A stretch of 64,000 nt of DNA from Nonomuraea africana (GCF_014873535.1 NZ_JADBEF010000001.1:248001-312000); one strand, 5' to 3'; positions 26,511 to 35,349 are shown, counted from the stretch's first letter. Translations and numbers: made by a program. The notes: generated by a model from the sequence alone, not told the origin.

Positions 26511-26691
26511 CCCGTCCACGTCATGAGGTGCGAACCCGAGTCATGGGTTCTCCTCAGGCTTGGTCCCGGCGGCGACCTGCCAGGCCTGCCAGACCTCCGG
26601 GCGAAGCCTGCCCCGGTCGGCGACAGGCAATCCCTTGCATGGACGGAGTTTTCGGCAGGCGCAGGCCCCGGATGGGTGACTGGGAGCGGTC

Positions 26692-26780
26692 GCAGGTCAC
26701 CGGCGGCCAGTTCGGCCCGGACACCGACAATCGCCGGCAGGGATCGTTCGACGTCGTCTTCTCAGTCTTCCTCTTCGGCC
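26692..26780 (-). repeat. Diverged duplicate of part of the 387-aa gene
   Basis: About 88 bp here align without obvious gaps to about 25548-25637 inside the 387-aa gene, at roughly 85% identity by eye and in the same orientation. On the minus strand it matches the DLERSLSAIVGIRAELAAGD segment. The rest of the second copy has gone. The 26520-26690 stretch between this scrap and the PIN fragment holds no recognisable gene. Confidence 0.65.
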
Positions 26781-27289
26781 TTCTTCTTGAGGTTGTGGAG
26801 CCACGTGTCCAGGGACGCGTCGAGCGCCTTCTGCATAGCGGCGACGTTCGCCGACACCGGCTCGCCGGACCATGACTCCTCGGTGTGCACGCGCACTCCG
26901 TCCTTGGTCGGGGTGAACGTCCACAAGTGGACGGCGGTGACGCCCTGGGCAGGGCCGCCCCAGGCGATGCGGCGGTTCGGAACGACCTGCTTGACCGTTG
27001 AGGTGATGTTCTCGAGCCCCTCGACCGACCAGCGGAATCTGGACCCCTTCCGCAGCGGGCCCCGAGTTTCCTTCTTCACCGTAATGACGTCGGGCTGCCA
27101 CTCCGGCCACGCCTCGACATCGGTCTGGATCTTCCAGATCCGGTGCAATGGCGCGTGGATGACGATGTCGTCGCGGGTGATCACGGGAGCGTCGTGGTCG
27201 ATCTCCACGTTCGGGTGGCCGGCATTCAACGGGGTGAGCGCGAAAACGATGGACAGGGCCGTGGCTTTCGCGGTTACCAGGGTGAACAT
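26762..27289 (-). CDS. SRPBCC (START-like) family protein
   Basis: A 175-aa protein of the SRPBCC/polyketide-cyclase-like superfamily, a hydrophobic-ligand-binding helix-grip fold. Diagnostic stretches are DDIVIHAPLHRIWKIQTDVE, AWPEWQPDVITVKKE, RFRWSVEG, HLWTFTPTKDGVRVHTEESW and a C-terminal amphipathic helix. A hydrophobic N-terminus (VTAKATALSIVFALTPLNAG) may be a signal peptide or anchor. GGAGAG lies 6 nt before ATG 27289. The final EEED and stop lie at the edge of the duplicated scrap of the 387-aa gene, so the last residues may have been altered. It belongs to a cluster with a second SRPBCC gene and a carotenoid oxygenase; ligand unknown. Confidence 0.82.
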   Translation of the reverse strand: MFTLVTAKATALSIVFALTPLNAGHPNVEIDHDAPVITRDDIVIHAPLHRIWKIQTDVEAWPEWQPDVITVKKETRGPLRKGSRFRWSVEGLENITSTVKQVVPNRRIAWGGPAQGVTAVHLWTFTPTKDGVRVHTEESWSGEPVSANVAAMQKALDASLDTWLHNLKKKAEEED

Positions 27290-27416
27290 GGGTTTCTCTC
27301 CTTGCCTTGATGTTCTGAACGTGCCTTGCCTTGCTCCGAGGCGGGATCGCGTGCCGCCGAAACTCCGGACGAGGCCCATAAGGGACTGGGCCGTGGGCGG
27401 GCGGCGGCCACGCGGC

Positions 27417-27728
27417 TCAGACGGCCTGGAGCGAGCCTTCGGCGGTCTTCCTCAGCAGCGCGAGCCAGGCCGTCAGGGACTGCTCGAGCGCGGACCGCAT
27501 GTCCTCGACGTCCGCGCGGATCGGCTCGCCGTCCCACGACTCCTCGGTCTGCACACGGGTCCTGCCGTCTTCCTCGCGGAAGGTCCAATCATGGATGCCG
27601 GTGATCCCGTGGACGGGACTGCCCCACAGGATGCGGTGCGGCGCCTCGACCACGTGCACCCCGGGTGCGTCGATGGTCGTGTCAAGCCGGACGACCACGG
27701 CCGCCTCGGTGTCGATGCCTGTGATCAC
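27417..27728 (-). pseudogene. SRPBCC protein with internal deletion
   Basis: GTG 27728 opens a 103-aa frame: RLDTTIDAP, the first strand of an SRPBCC domain, joins directly to APHRILWGSPVHGITGIHDW, TFREEDGRTRVQTEESW and a closing helix. Compared with the neighbour at 26762-27289, about 60 central residues that form the helix-grip cavity, including the WPxWQPD block, are missing without loss of frame. It is either an in-frame deletion pseudogene or a mini-domain. It starts 11 bp after the carotenoid oxygenase stop. Confidence 0.6.
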
Positions 27729-27738
27729 GGTCGTCTTC

Positions 27739-29094
27739 TCAGTGGTTGTCGGTAAGCCAGTTGCCGTGGATGCCGGCCGGGACGCGGCGCGGCAGCTCGA
27801 CCACGGCGACGGGGGCGCGGCCCAGGCCACGGGCGTCCAGGATGAGCAGCTGCGAGGCATTTCTTCGCAGGTCGCTCATGATGGTCAGCAGGTAACCGTC
27901 GTCCTCGGCGGTGCCGCCCTCTGCCGGGACGAACACGGCTTCGCCGGGCATCTGCTCCGGTCCGAACGGCTGGAGCCGGCGCTCACCGGTCCGGGCGTCG
28001 TACTTGACCACGGCGAACTGGTCGAGCCCGGAGCCAGGGAAGGCCACGGCGTAGCTGTAGCGGCTGCTCCTGCCCAGGTAGGTCTCGTTGATCGTGGGGA
28101 ACTCGGTCACCAACGCATCCAGCGGCTCCTCGATGGCCCGGCCGGTTGCCGGGTCGAGGATCCATCGGTGGTGGATCGACCCGGCTTCGGGTGTCGTGCC
28201 GTGGCCGGGCGCGCCGATCCACCACTTCCAGGACGATTCCCACGCCGACCTGTCATAGCGGGGGCCTTCGACGACGACGCGTCCGCCCGGGTCGGTGTAG
28301 GCGTTGGAGACGTGCAGGAGCGCGCCGGGCTCGACGTCGAACCAGGTGACGGAGGCCGGGCCGGTGCGCGGCATGACGCCGATGCGCGGCCGGTAGGCGT
28401 CGCTCCACCGGTAGGGGATGCCGGAGCGCTCTGCCGAGTCGAACACCACGGGCAGGTCGAGCCAGATGACGTGGTCGGCGGTGATGGCGAAGTCGTGCAT
28501 GAGGGACGGCCCGGCTCCGTCGATGACCTCAGCGCGGGTGATCTGCCCGTCGGGCGAGGCGACGTAGAAGGTGAGATAGGGCGGGAAAGGGCTGTAGCCG
28601 TAGAAGAACAGCTCGCCGGTGACCGGGTCCTCCTTGGGGTGGGCCGTCATCGCGGTGGCGAGCTTGCCGCCGAAGTCGTAGGGGCCGACGGTGTCGAGGT
28701 CGGGGGTGACCTCCCACGGCAGATTGGCCTCCTGGAGGGCGAGGTAGCGGCCGCCGTGCTGGATGATGTTGGTGCCGGCGGCGCTGACGTCGAGTTCCGT
28801 GCCGGTGAACGGGATGCCTTCCAAGTAGGGGGTACGGACCCAGCGGTTGCGGTACCACTCGGCCCGGCCGCCGCTGAGCCGAATCCCGTGGATCATGCCA
28901 GTGCCCTTGAACCAGTGGGTCGGGGTGATGCCGGGCTTGGGGTTGTGGCCGTTGCGGAAGTAACGGCCCTCCAGCTCCGGCGGGATCGACCCGTGCACGA
29001 CGAGGTCTCGGGCGGTCGTTTCGTCGACGACCGGCTCGTAGTGACCCGTCAGGTAGGGCTTGGCCAGGTCGGTGCTCATCTTGTCGAGCGTCAT
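27739..29094 (-). CDS. Carotenoid oxygenase family protein
   Basis: A 451-aa protein of the carotenoid/stilbene cleavage dioxygenase family, which uses a four-His Fe(II) centre to split C=C bonds. The N-terminal signature is ELEGRYFRNGHNPKPG and GTGMIHGIRLSGGRAEWYRN. Candidate iron-ligand contexts are TAHPKEDPVTGELFFYGYSP, SLMHDFAITADHVIWLDLP and a later His-containing block. The usual late DGYLLTIMSD motif is present. GGGAAA precedes ATG 29094. Length (about 450) fits bacterial members acting on apocarotenoids or lignostilbenes; the substrate cannot be told. The SRPBCC genes downstream may bind substrate or product (inference). Confidence 0.85.
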   Translation of the reverse strand: MTLDKMSTDLAKPYLTGHYEPVVDETTARDLVVHGSIPPELEGRYFRNGHNPKPGITPTHWFKGTGMIHGIRLSGGRAEWYRNRWVRTPYLEGIPFTGTELDVSAAGTNIIQHGGRYLALQEANLPWEVTPDLDTVGPYDFGGKLATAMTAHPKEDPVTGELFFYGYSPFPPYLTFYVASPDGQITRAEVIDGAGPSLMHDFAITADHVIWLDLPVVFDSAERSGIPYRWSDAYRPRIGVMPRTGPASVTWFDVEPGALLHVSNAYTDPGGRVVVEGPRYDRSAWESSWKWWIGAPGHGTTPEAGSIHHRWILDPATGRAIEEPLDALVTEFPTINETYLGRSSRYSYAVAFPGSGLDQFAVVKYDARTGERRLQPFGPEQMPGEAVFVPAEGGTAEDDGYLLTIMSDLRRNASQLLILDARGLGRAPVAVVELPRRVPAGIHGNWLTDNH

Positions 29095-29538
29095 GGTGTT
29101 TCCCTTCTTCGGTGCGGTGTGCGGTCACAGCAGGCTGTGAGTGCGCGATCACCGCTGCCGCCGGACAGCGCGGTGAGCAGAGCAAGCCCGAGTGCTTCGC
29201 CGATCAGCAGGAACGGTCCGGCAGCCAGAGCCGCAGAGGGCAGCAGCTCGCCGCGTGCCGCCGCGATCACTGTCGCGCCGCCGAGGGGATCGTCGCGTCG
29301 GTAGAAATCACCGATCTCGCCAGAACTGGCCGGCCTAGGTGATGACCGCCGATCTGGGCGCCGGTACCCCGCGACCACCATGGCCGTCAGCCCGTTTCAG
29401 CCCCGATGGACACACAGAGGCGCGTCGAGAGAAGAGCGGGCCGGAGCCGGCGCATCGGGTTGCCGGGAGGTGCGGCAGGGGCCCCGTCATCCCGCCGGGC
29501 CGGCCGACTGTGATCGGCCGTCGCGGGCGGGTGGCCCA
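29095..29538. other. Intergenic region with a small hairpin
   Basis: No convincing gene is visible in these 444 bp. The minus strand has a short hydrophobic frame (PFLLIGEALGLALLTAL) without a family match. A 7-bp inverted repeat, CGGCCGA (29501-29507) and TCGGCCG (29514-29520), lies 19 bp beyond the LAL regulator stop at 29539 and may act as its terminator. Confidence 0.35.
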
Positions 29539-32268
29539 TTAGGCGTGGGCGAGATCGTCCAGCGGCATGCCGCGCAACTGACGACGCGACGTGATGGACA
29601 GCTTGCGGAAGATATTGCGCAGGTGCGCGTCTACGGTTCGCGGGCTGACGAACAGCTCTGCGGCGATCTCCTTGGACGTCGCTCCGGCCGCCACCTGGCG
29701 GGCGATGGCCAGTTCCTGAGCGGTGAGCCGGTCGGTGTCCCCGGCGGCGCGTTTGCGGGCGCGTTCACCGGTCGCACCCAGTTCACGGGCGGCGCGCTGG
29801 GCGAAGCCCTCGGCTCCCATCGCGGTCAGCGCCTCATGCGCTTCGCGCAACTGTTTGCGGGCCTCGGAGCGGCGGCCCTGGCGCCGCAGCCACTCTCCGT
29901 ACAGCAGGCGGGCGCGTTCGAGGTCGCCCAGGCAGCCGCTGGCCGTCAAGGCTTCCAGCGCTGCCTGGTAATGATGGTCGGCCTGTGCGCCGTGCGTGAT
30001 CAGGCCGGCGCACAAGTGCTCGGTGCCGGCTGCGAAGTCGGTCGTGGATGCCTGCGTGGTCTCGCGCAGGTCGGCGAATGCCTGCTGCGCGATGTCCGGG
30101 GCATCGGCGCGGGTCGCGGCCTCGACGAGTTCCCGTGAGGCCGCGCCTTTGAACACCAGGACGAGGTGGGAGGAGGCGTACTCGGCCGCGGCCAGGGCGC
30201 CGGTGTAGTCGCCATGGCCGTTGCGGTGGATGGCCAGGGCAAAGTGGGCGAAGGCCACGAGCAGGCCCTCTCCCCGGGCTGTGGCGTCCTTGACGGCGGC
30301 GCCGACCATGTCCTCGGTGGCCGAATCACCCTGCCAGGCGGCCAGCGTCAGATGGGGGTAGCTGGGGGCGGTGCCTGTGGCGGCGACCAGTTCTGTGGCC
30401 TGGTCCAGCAGGGAAGCGGCCGTGTGGAGTTGCCCCAACCTCAGATGGGCGCCGGCGACCGTGCTGAGCGCCTGCGGCAGGAGAGTCAAGGCGCCCAGGG
30501 TGCGGGCCCGGCTGATCTGCCGATTCAAGATCGAAACATAGGAGTCCACGTCCCAGACCTCGAACGCGAGAGCGCCGACCATCTGCACCCGGCGCGCCCA
30601 CATCGCGTCATCGCCCTCGGCCAAGGCCTGCCGTACGAGCGCCGCCCCGACGGGACGGTCACCGGTGAGGATCAGGGTCAGCCCGTCCAGCAGGACGTCT
30701 ACGACGGTGGGAGGGTGTGGAGCGGGAACCGCCGCACGGGCCGCCTGGACGGCGGTGTCGATGTCGCCGCCCAGGTGGCCGGCCAGGACGCTGGCGAACA
30801 GGGCGTCCAGGTGGATCTCGCGGGCGAGCCGGGCGTTGAGGGGCTCCACCCGCTGTGCGGCACGCAGGAGCGGGGCGGAGGCGTCCATGCCGCGCCGGAC
30901 CGCGAACGCGATCCGGCCGCGCAGCGTCTCCACCTGAGCCTGCGCCATCGGCGACAGGACGGCCTCGTCGACGTGGGCGAGCAGGGCGACCGCGTCGTCG
31001 GGGGCGCCCGCGTCCAGTTTGACGCCGGCCGCTGCCAGCAGGCGAGTCAGGCGGGTGGAGGGGTCGGTGGTCAGGTGGGCGGAGCGTTCCAGGAACGCGG
31101 CCGTGGCGGCGAGGCCGCCGCGCATCCGGACCCGGTCCGCCGCGGCCGCGAGGTCGGCCGCGATGTCCTCGTCAGGGCCGGCGGCTGCCTGTGCGCGGTG
31201 CCAGGCTCGCCGGTCGGGATCGAGGGCGGGGTCGGTCGCCTCCGCGAGCGCCTTGTGGACGGCGCGCCGCTGGGAAGGCGAGGCCGACCGGTACGCCGCG
31301 GAGCGGACCAGCGGGTGCCGGAATCGTACCCGTGCGTCGATCTCCAGCAGCCCGGCGTCCTCCGCGGGCGCGGCCGCGGCGACGTCCAGGCCCAGCCGGC
31401 GTACGGCGTCCCACAGCAGCAGCGGATCGCCGAGAGGCTCGGCGGAGGCCGTGAGCAGCAGGAGCCGGGTCGGGTCGGGCAGATCGTCCAGGCGGCGGCG
31501 GAACAGCTCCTCCATTGCCCCGCCCCGGACCGGCAGGCCGAATCCGCCTGCCATCTCCCCCGGCCGGATGCCGACGGTGAGTTCCAACAGCGCGAGCGGG
31601 TTGCCGCGGGCTTCGGCGACGATCCGGTCCCGGATCGGTTCGTCCAGCGGGGCGTGCAGGGCCGCAGTCAGGAGGGCGCGCGCGTCGGAGTCCGACAGCT
31701 CGGGCACGGTCAGGGACGGCAGCGAATCCAGTTCGGGAATACGGACGGGGTCGCGCAGCCCCAGCAGCATGGCCACGGGTTCGGCCGCGATCCGGCGGGC
31801 GGCGAACGCCAGGGCCTTGGCACTGGCCTCGTCCAGCCATTGGACGTCATCGACGAGGCACAGAACCGGCCGTTCCTCGGCGATCTCCGATATCAGGGTC
31901 AGCGTCGCCATCGCGACCATGAGCCGGTCCGGCGCGTCGGCCGAACGCAGGCCGAAGGCCGTCTCCAGCGCCTCTCGCTGCCGGTCCGGGAGCCGCCCCA
32001 GACGGCCGCTCAGCGGTGCGAGCAACTGGTGGAGCCCGGAGAACGGCAGGCCCATCTCGAACTCCACCCCGGTGGCGCGCAGCAGTCGCATCGCCGAACC
32101 GGTTTGGGCCGCGTGCTCCAGCAGCGCGGTCTTGCCGATGCCCGCCTCACCGCGCACGATCAGGGCGCTGCCCCGTCCGGCCCGTGCCTCATCCAGCAGA
32201 CCTGTCAGGGTTCCGATCTCACGCTGTCGCCCTTTGAGCACATCCAGATCATTCCATAGCTCCCACAT
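29539..32268 (-). CDS. LAL-type large LuxR-family regulator with AAA/STAND ATPase domain
   Basis: A 909-aa transcriptional regulator of the LAL (MalT-like) type. The N-terminal NTPase has Walker A GEAGIGKTALLE (about 38-49) and Walker B PVLCLVDDVQWLDEASA (about 133-149). A helical repeat region follows, then a C-terminal LuxR HTH (LTAQELAIARQVAAGATSKE, SPRTVDAHLRNIFRKL). Such proteins respond to an inducer bound to the helical repeats. ATG 32268 is the longest start. GTG 32241 gives VLKGRQREI, which matches the start of the paralogue at 57796 and is a good alternative. It lies beyond the carotenoid oxygenase on the same strand but 440 bp away, so co-regulation is uncertain. Confidence 0.88.
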   Translation of the reverse strand: MWELWNDLDVLKGRQREIGTLTGLLDEARAGRGSALIVRGEAGIGKTALLEHAAQTGSAMRLLRATGVEFEMGLPFSGLHQLLAPLSGRLGRLPDRQREALETAFGLRSADAPDRLMVAMATLTLISEIAEERPVLCLVDDVQWLDEASAKALAFAARRIAAEPVAMLLGLRDPVRIPELDSLPSLTVPELSDSDARALLTAALHAPLDEPIRDRIVAEARGNPLALLELTVGIRPGEMAGGFGLPVRGGAMEELFRRRLDDLPDPTRLLLLTASAEPLGDPLLLWDAVRRLGLDVAAAAPAEDAGLLEIDARVRFRHPLVRSAAYRSASPSQRRAVHKALAEATDPALDPDRRAWHRAQAAAGPDEDIAADLAAAADRVRMRGGLAATAAFLERSAHLTTDPSTRLTRLLAAAGVKLDAGAPDDAVALLAHVDEAVLSPMAQAQVETLRGRIAFAVRRGMDASAPLLRAAQRVEPLNARLAREIHLDALFASVLAGHLGGDIDTAVQAARAAVPAPHPPTVVDVLLDGLTLILTGDRPVGAALVRQALAEGDDAMWARRVQMVGALAFEVWDVDSYVSILNRQISRARTLGALTLLPQALSTVAGAHLRLGQLHTAASLLDQATELVAATGTAPSYPHLTLAAWQGDSATEDMVGAAVKDATARGEGLLVAFAHFALAIHRNGHGDYTGALAAAEYASSHLVLVFKGAASRELVEAATRADAPDIAQQAFADLRETTQASTTDFAAGTEHLCAGLITHGAQADHHYQAALEALTASGCLGDLERARLLYGEWLRRQGRRSEARKQLREAHEALTAMGAEGFAQRAARELGATGERARKRAAGDTDRLTAQELAIARQVAAGATSKEIAAELFVSPRTVDAHLRNIFRKLSITSRRQLRGMPLDDLAHA

Positions 32269-32501
32269 GGGCGTTTTCCGCCGTCATCGCGGCGAAAGGT
32301 GATCTTCGCCCGTGCATCTGGCGCGGGACACGGGAAGCGAGCAGGGGTGAGCATCGCGTGGACTGGTGCGTGAGCAATCATCGCTGCCACGGTGTGCCCG
32401 ACAGATCAGGCCAGGGGGACTTCCGGTTACGGGCTCCGGGGCGGTTCATCGTTCCAACGCCTGCCACTGGAGCCGGACGCGTATCCGGATGGCTGTGTGC
32501 C

Positions 32502-33005
32502 TCAGCGGGCGCGACGGCCGAGGGCCAGAGTGAGCTCGCGTAGGGCATCTGCCGCCTGGCGCAGAGTCGACTCGGGCACACCAGCCATCGCCTCGGTGTG
32601 CGCGCGACTGGATCCCTCCAGCGCCAGGTTCGCCACGCGAAGGCCCTCGGAGGTGAGCTGTACCCACCGGCTGCGGGCGTCGCCGGGATTGTCCTCGCGC
32701 TCGACGTATCCTGCCGCAGTCAGGCGCTGCAGGACGTTGCTGGTGCCGCCCGAGGTCAGGAACAGCGCGCGGGCCAGCTCGCTGGGCTTCAGCCGGTGCG
32801 GCGGGCCGGTACGGGCCAGCGCGGCGAGCACGTCGAACTCCGCGTAGGTCAGACCGAGTTCGGTCAGCTCCGCCTTCACCGCCTGCTCAAACAACAGGTT
32901 GACGCGGGACATTCGCTTGCTCAGCTCCAGGCTGGCGATGAGCGACGGCGAGAGTCCGGCCGCTCGCCATCGGGGCACCAACCCATCGACCTCGTCCTGG
33001 TTCAC
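32502..33005 (-). CDS. MarR-family transcriptional regulator
   Basis: A 167-aa winged-helix regulator. The MarR core runs RVNLLFEQAVKAELTELGLT, YAEFDVLAALARTG, RLKPSELARALFLTSGGTSN (recognition helix) and the wing VEREDNPGDARSRWVQLTSEG. A helical dimerisation region lies at both ends. GTG 33005 is chosen because the frame above it runs into the operator; the ribosome-binding site is weak. The divergent amidohydrolase starts 60 bp away, with a perfect palindrome between them, so this protein very likely represses that gene and itself. The inducer may be the amidohydrolase substrate (inference). Confidence 0.85.
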   Translation of the reverse strand: MNQDEVDGLVPRWRAAGLSPSLIASLELSKRMSRVNLLFEQAVKAELTELGLTYAEFDVLAALARTGPPHRLKPSELARALFLTSGGTSNVLQRLTAAGYVEREDNPGDARSRWVQLTSEGLRVANLALEGSSRAHTEAMAGVPESTLRQAADALRELTLALGRRAR

Positions 33006-33029
33006 GCCTCGAGGATACCCGCAGGCATC

Positions 33030-33064
33030 TTGCTTTTGAAAAAGCTTCTTTATAAGCTTTTTCT
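33030..33064. promoter_or_regulatory. MarR operator overlapping divergent promoters
   Basis: A perfect 9-bp inverted repeat, AAAAAGCTT (33039-33047) and AAGCTTTTT (33054-33062), has a 6-bp spacer in a conspicuously AT-rich island. For the plus strand, TATAAG (33051-33056) looks like a -10 box, with TTGCTT (33030-33035) as a possible, slightly close -35. The predicted transcription start falls at the GTG of the amidohydrolase (33065). For the minus strand, TATAAA (33053-33048) gives a leader of about 35 nt for marR. A repressor here would block both promoters. Confidence 0.7.
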
Positions 33065-34282
33065 GTGTACAACTCATGGATCATCAGGGGCGGGCTGGTC
33101 ATCGACACCGAGCCACAGCCCGCAATGCTCGGCAAGGTCGACGTCCTCGTCAGGGAGGGCAGGATCGCCGCGATCGGACCCGCGTTGAGCGCGGACGGGG
33201 TTGAGGAGATCGACGCGACAGGCATGATTGTGCTTCCCGGCTTCGTCGACAGCCATCGGCACACCTGGCAGGCGACCCTTAGGGCGGTAGCCCCCGACAC
33301 CACGCTCGGCCACTACGCGGCCTACGTCCTCGGCGAGTTGGCACCCCGCCTTAGCGCCGAGGATGTGCACACGGGCATCGCGGCGGGCGTGCGTGAGTGC
33401 CTCGACGGCGGCATCACCACCATGCTCGACTGGTCGCATGTCCAGTTCACGCCTGAGCACACCGACGCCGCGATCGATGCGCTCACCGCTTCCGGCGTCA
33501 GAGCCGTCTTCGGCTTCTGCTATGGCGGAGCGGACCAGAGCCTGATGGCGCCCGAGGGGCGGCGCGTCCAGGAGCGGCTCACCGGAGACCTCCTGACCAT
33601 TGCTATCGCCGCGTTCGGCCCCGAGTTTGACGGTCCGGACAGGGCGGCGGCCGAATGGCGGCTCGCGCGAGAGCTCGACGTGCCGGTCAGCGTCCACATG
33701 GGCGGGCTCGGGGCCGAGAGCGCCGCGAATGGTCTGGCCTTCCTGGACGAGCACGGCTTCATGAGCCACCGCATCGCCTACATCCACGCCAACCACTACA
33801 CCGATGAGCACCTCAAGCGGATCGCGGACAGTGGCGGCAGCGTGTCGGTCTCGCCGTTCAGCGAAATGGCGCTAGCCATCGGATATCCCATCACCGGCAG
33901 GGCGCGCGCGCTGGGCATCCCTGCGTCGCTCAGCGCGGACGCGGTGACCAGCGGCCCCGGCGACATGTTCGGCATGATGCGCGCGGCCCACGCGCTGGAG
34001 CGGGGCAGGCCGGAGGGAGCGGGGCTGGGATTCACTACCCGCGACGCGCTGCGGATGGCGACGATCGAGGGGGCCGAGGTGGTGGGGCTCGCCGACGTGA
34101 CCGGGTCCCTGCGGATCGGCAAGCAGGCCGACCTGCAGCTCCTGCGGACAGACACGCCGTCGATGGCGGGCTCGCAGGACATGATCGGAGCCGTCGTGCT
34201 CAGTGCGGACACCAGCACGGTCGACACCGTCCTGGTGGCGGGCCGGGTGCTCAAGCGGGCCGGTCAGTTGGTCACGACCTGA
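33065..34282 (+). CDS. Amidohydrolase family protein (TRZ/ATZ, cytosine/guanine deaminase-like)
   Basis: A 405-aa metal-dependent hydrolase of the amidohydrolase superfamily that would deaminate or hydrolyse a nucleobase-like or triazine-like ring. The first metal motif is FVDSHRHTWQATLRA (HxH). Later metal ligands appear in SVHMGG, YIHANHYTDEHL and LSADAVTSGPGDMFGMMRAA. The C-terminus has the family end GSLRIGKQADLQLLRTDTP followed by VDTVLVAGRVLKRAG. GTG 33065 has no ribosome-binding site and begins 2 bp after the operator, consistent with a leaderless transcript. It is divergent from the MarR gene. The substrate is not determined from sequence. Confidence 0.85.
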   Translation: MYNSWIIRGGLVIDTEPQPAMLGKVDVLVREGRIAAIGPALSADGVEEIDATGMIVLPGFVDSHRHTWQATLRAVAPDTTLGHYAAYVLGELAPRLSAEDVHTGIAAGVRECLDGGITTMLDWSHVQFTPEHTDAAIDALTASGVRAVFGFCYGGADQSLMAPEGRRVQERLTGDLLTIAIAAFGPEFDGPDRAAAEWRLARELDVPVSVHMGGLGAESAANGLAFLDEHGFMSHRIAYIHANHYTDEHLKRIADSGGSVSVSPFSEMALAIGYPITGRARALGIPASLSADAVTSGPGDMFGMMRAAHALERGRPEGAGLGFTTRDALRMATIEGAEVVGLADVTGSLRIGKQADLQLLRTDTPSMAGSQDMIGAVVLSADTSTVDTVLVAGRVLKRAGQLVTT

Positions 34283-34419
34283 CGCCGCTGGCTCACACCA
34301 TCCCGATCTCTGTGCGGCCCACGCCCGTAACCCAGGGAAGCCTACTGGCCAGTGTGCCCTGTTCGGTGCCAGACCTGACGCAGACGCAGAGGGTCGGACC
34401 TGGTCTTCCAGCCTCAGCT

Positions 34420-34560
34420 TTCGTGCTCTTTCGCCTTGTGTATCTGCTGGTGGGTCGGGTGTTCGGCTGGTTGGCGCTGCTCACTCGGGGCGCCGCTTCC
34501 AAAGAGGTGGAGATCTTGGTGTTGCGGCATGAGGTCGCGGTGCTGCGTCGCCATTTTTCC
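34420..34560 (+). pseudogene. 5' fragment of an integrase-type transposase
   Basis: The frame reads VLFRLVYLLVGRVFGWLALL, TRGAASKEVEILVLRHEVAV and LRRH, the recognisable N-terminus of an actinomycete rve-type transposase family. It ends abruptly about 50 residues in and continues as unrelated sequence. It is complementary to the 3' fragments found elsewhere in the window but of a possibly different subgroup. The rest of 34283-34826 shows nothing recognisable. Confidence 0.65.
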
Positions 34561-34826
34561 GGCGTGGCCGGAGCCCGAGCCACCCGAAGATCCCGCACCA
34601 CCCGCCAGCGCCAACCCCGGCCACCTCGCCTTCACCGTCACAGCAAGACGAACGACCAGGACGATAGACCTTCAGAATCTCCGAAGTCCCATCAACACCT
34701 TAAGAAGCCGGAGCGCCAGCAGATAATCCCAGGTCCTGCGGCTAGAGGGGCTGAAGAAGCCCATAGGAACTCAAGGGTTATTTGTCATACGCCCCGCAAG
34801 GTCCCGGACCGGACGTCAGCGACTCG

Positions 34827-35273
34827 TCAGGGCTCGAGGTCGGTCACCCCTCTGCTGCTCTGCACGTCGAACGGCACGGACACCTGGTCGTGCACGATCA
34901 GCCATTCGCCGTCGATCTTCCGGAAGCCGAAGGTGGCCCGGACCCACATGCCCTTCGTGACCGTCCCATCCTTCAATGTGCCGCTCAGCCGGCCGAAGCA
35001 GTGCCCAAACGCCACGTCATCGCCCACGGTGAGCGTCAGGTCTCGAACCTCGTAACTCGCCTCCTCGAAGAACATGAACACGTTCGCCCAGTTCTTCGCC
35101 TTCGCCTCCACCCCCACGTGCTGCAGCGGCGGCTCCACGTCGAAGGAGACGACGTCCGTCGCGTAAAGCCGCTTCAGGGCCTGGAGGTCCTTGGCCTGGA
35201 TTCCTTCGACGATCTTGTCGATGTGGCGCCTGATCCTGGTCTCGTCCATCTCGCGTTGCGTCGGCATCGCCAT
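34827..35273 (-). CDS. SnoaL/NTF2-like domain protein
   Basis: A 148-aa NTF2-like (ketosteroid isomerase-like, SgcJ/EcaC type) protein. An N-terminal helix pair (ETRIRRHIDKIVEGIQAKDL, QALKRLYATDVVSFDVEPPL) is followed by the curved sheet typical of the fold (YEVRDLTLTVGDDVAFGHCF, GMWVRATFGFRKIDGEWLIV) and HDQVSVPFD at the end. These proteins form dimeric cone-shaped pockets; some are isomerases and many have unknown ligands. GGAAGGAC precedes ATG 35273 at good spacing. It lies 141 bp downstream of SigJ, whose C-terminus is of the same fold, so it might be part of that stress unit (inference). Confidence 0.85.
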   Translation of the reverse strand: MAMPTQREMDETRIRRHIDKIVEGIQAKDLQALKRLYATDVVSFDVEPPLQHVGVEAKAKNWANVFMFFEEASYEVRDLTLTVGDDVAFGHCFGRLSGTLKDGTVTKGMWVRATFGFRKIDGEWLIVHDQVSVPFDVQSSRGVTDLEP

Positions 35274-35329
35274 TCGTCCTTCCTTTCAGTGTGAAAACTC
35301 GGCTTTCCACTCCTACGACGACACAGCAC

Positions 35330-35349
35330 CCCGGGGCGTGAGCCCCGGG
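35330..35349. terminator. GNRA-type hairpin downstream of sigJ
   Basis: CCCGGGGC (35330-35337) and GCCCCGGG (35342-35349) form a perfect 8-bp stem closed by a GTGA tetraloop. It sits 66 bp beyond the sigJ stop and 57 bp upstream of the NTF2-like gene. It could terminate the sigJ transcript. Similar hairpins also occur at IS200/IS605 element ends, which is the alternative. Confidence 0.5.
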
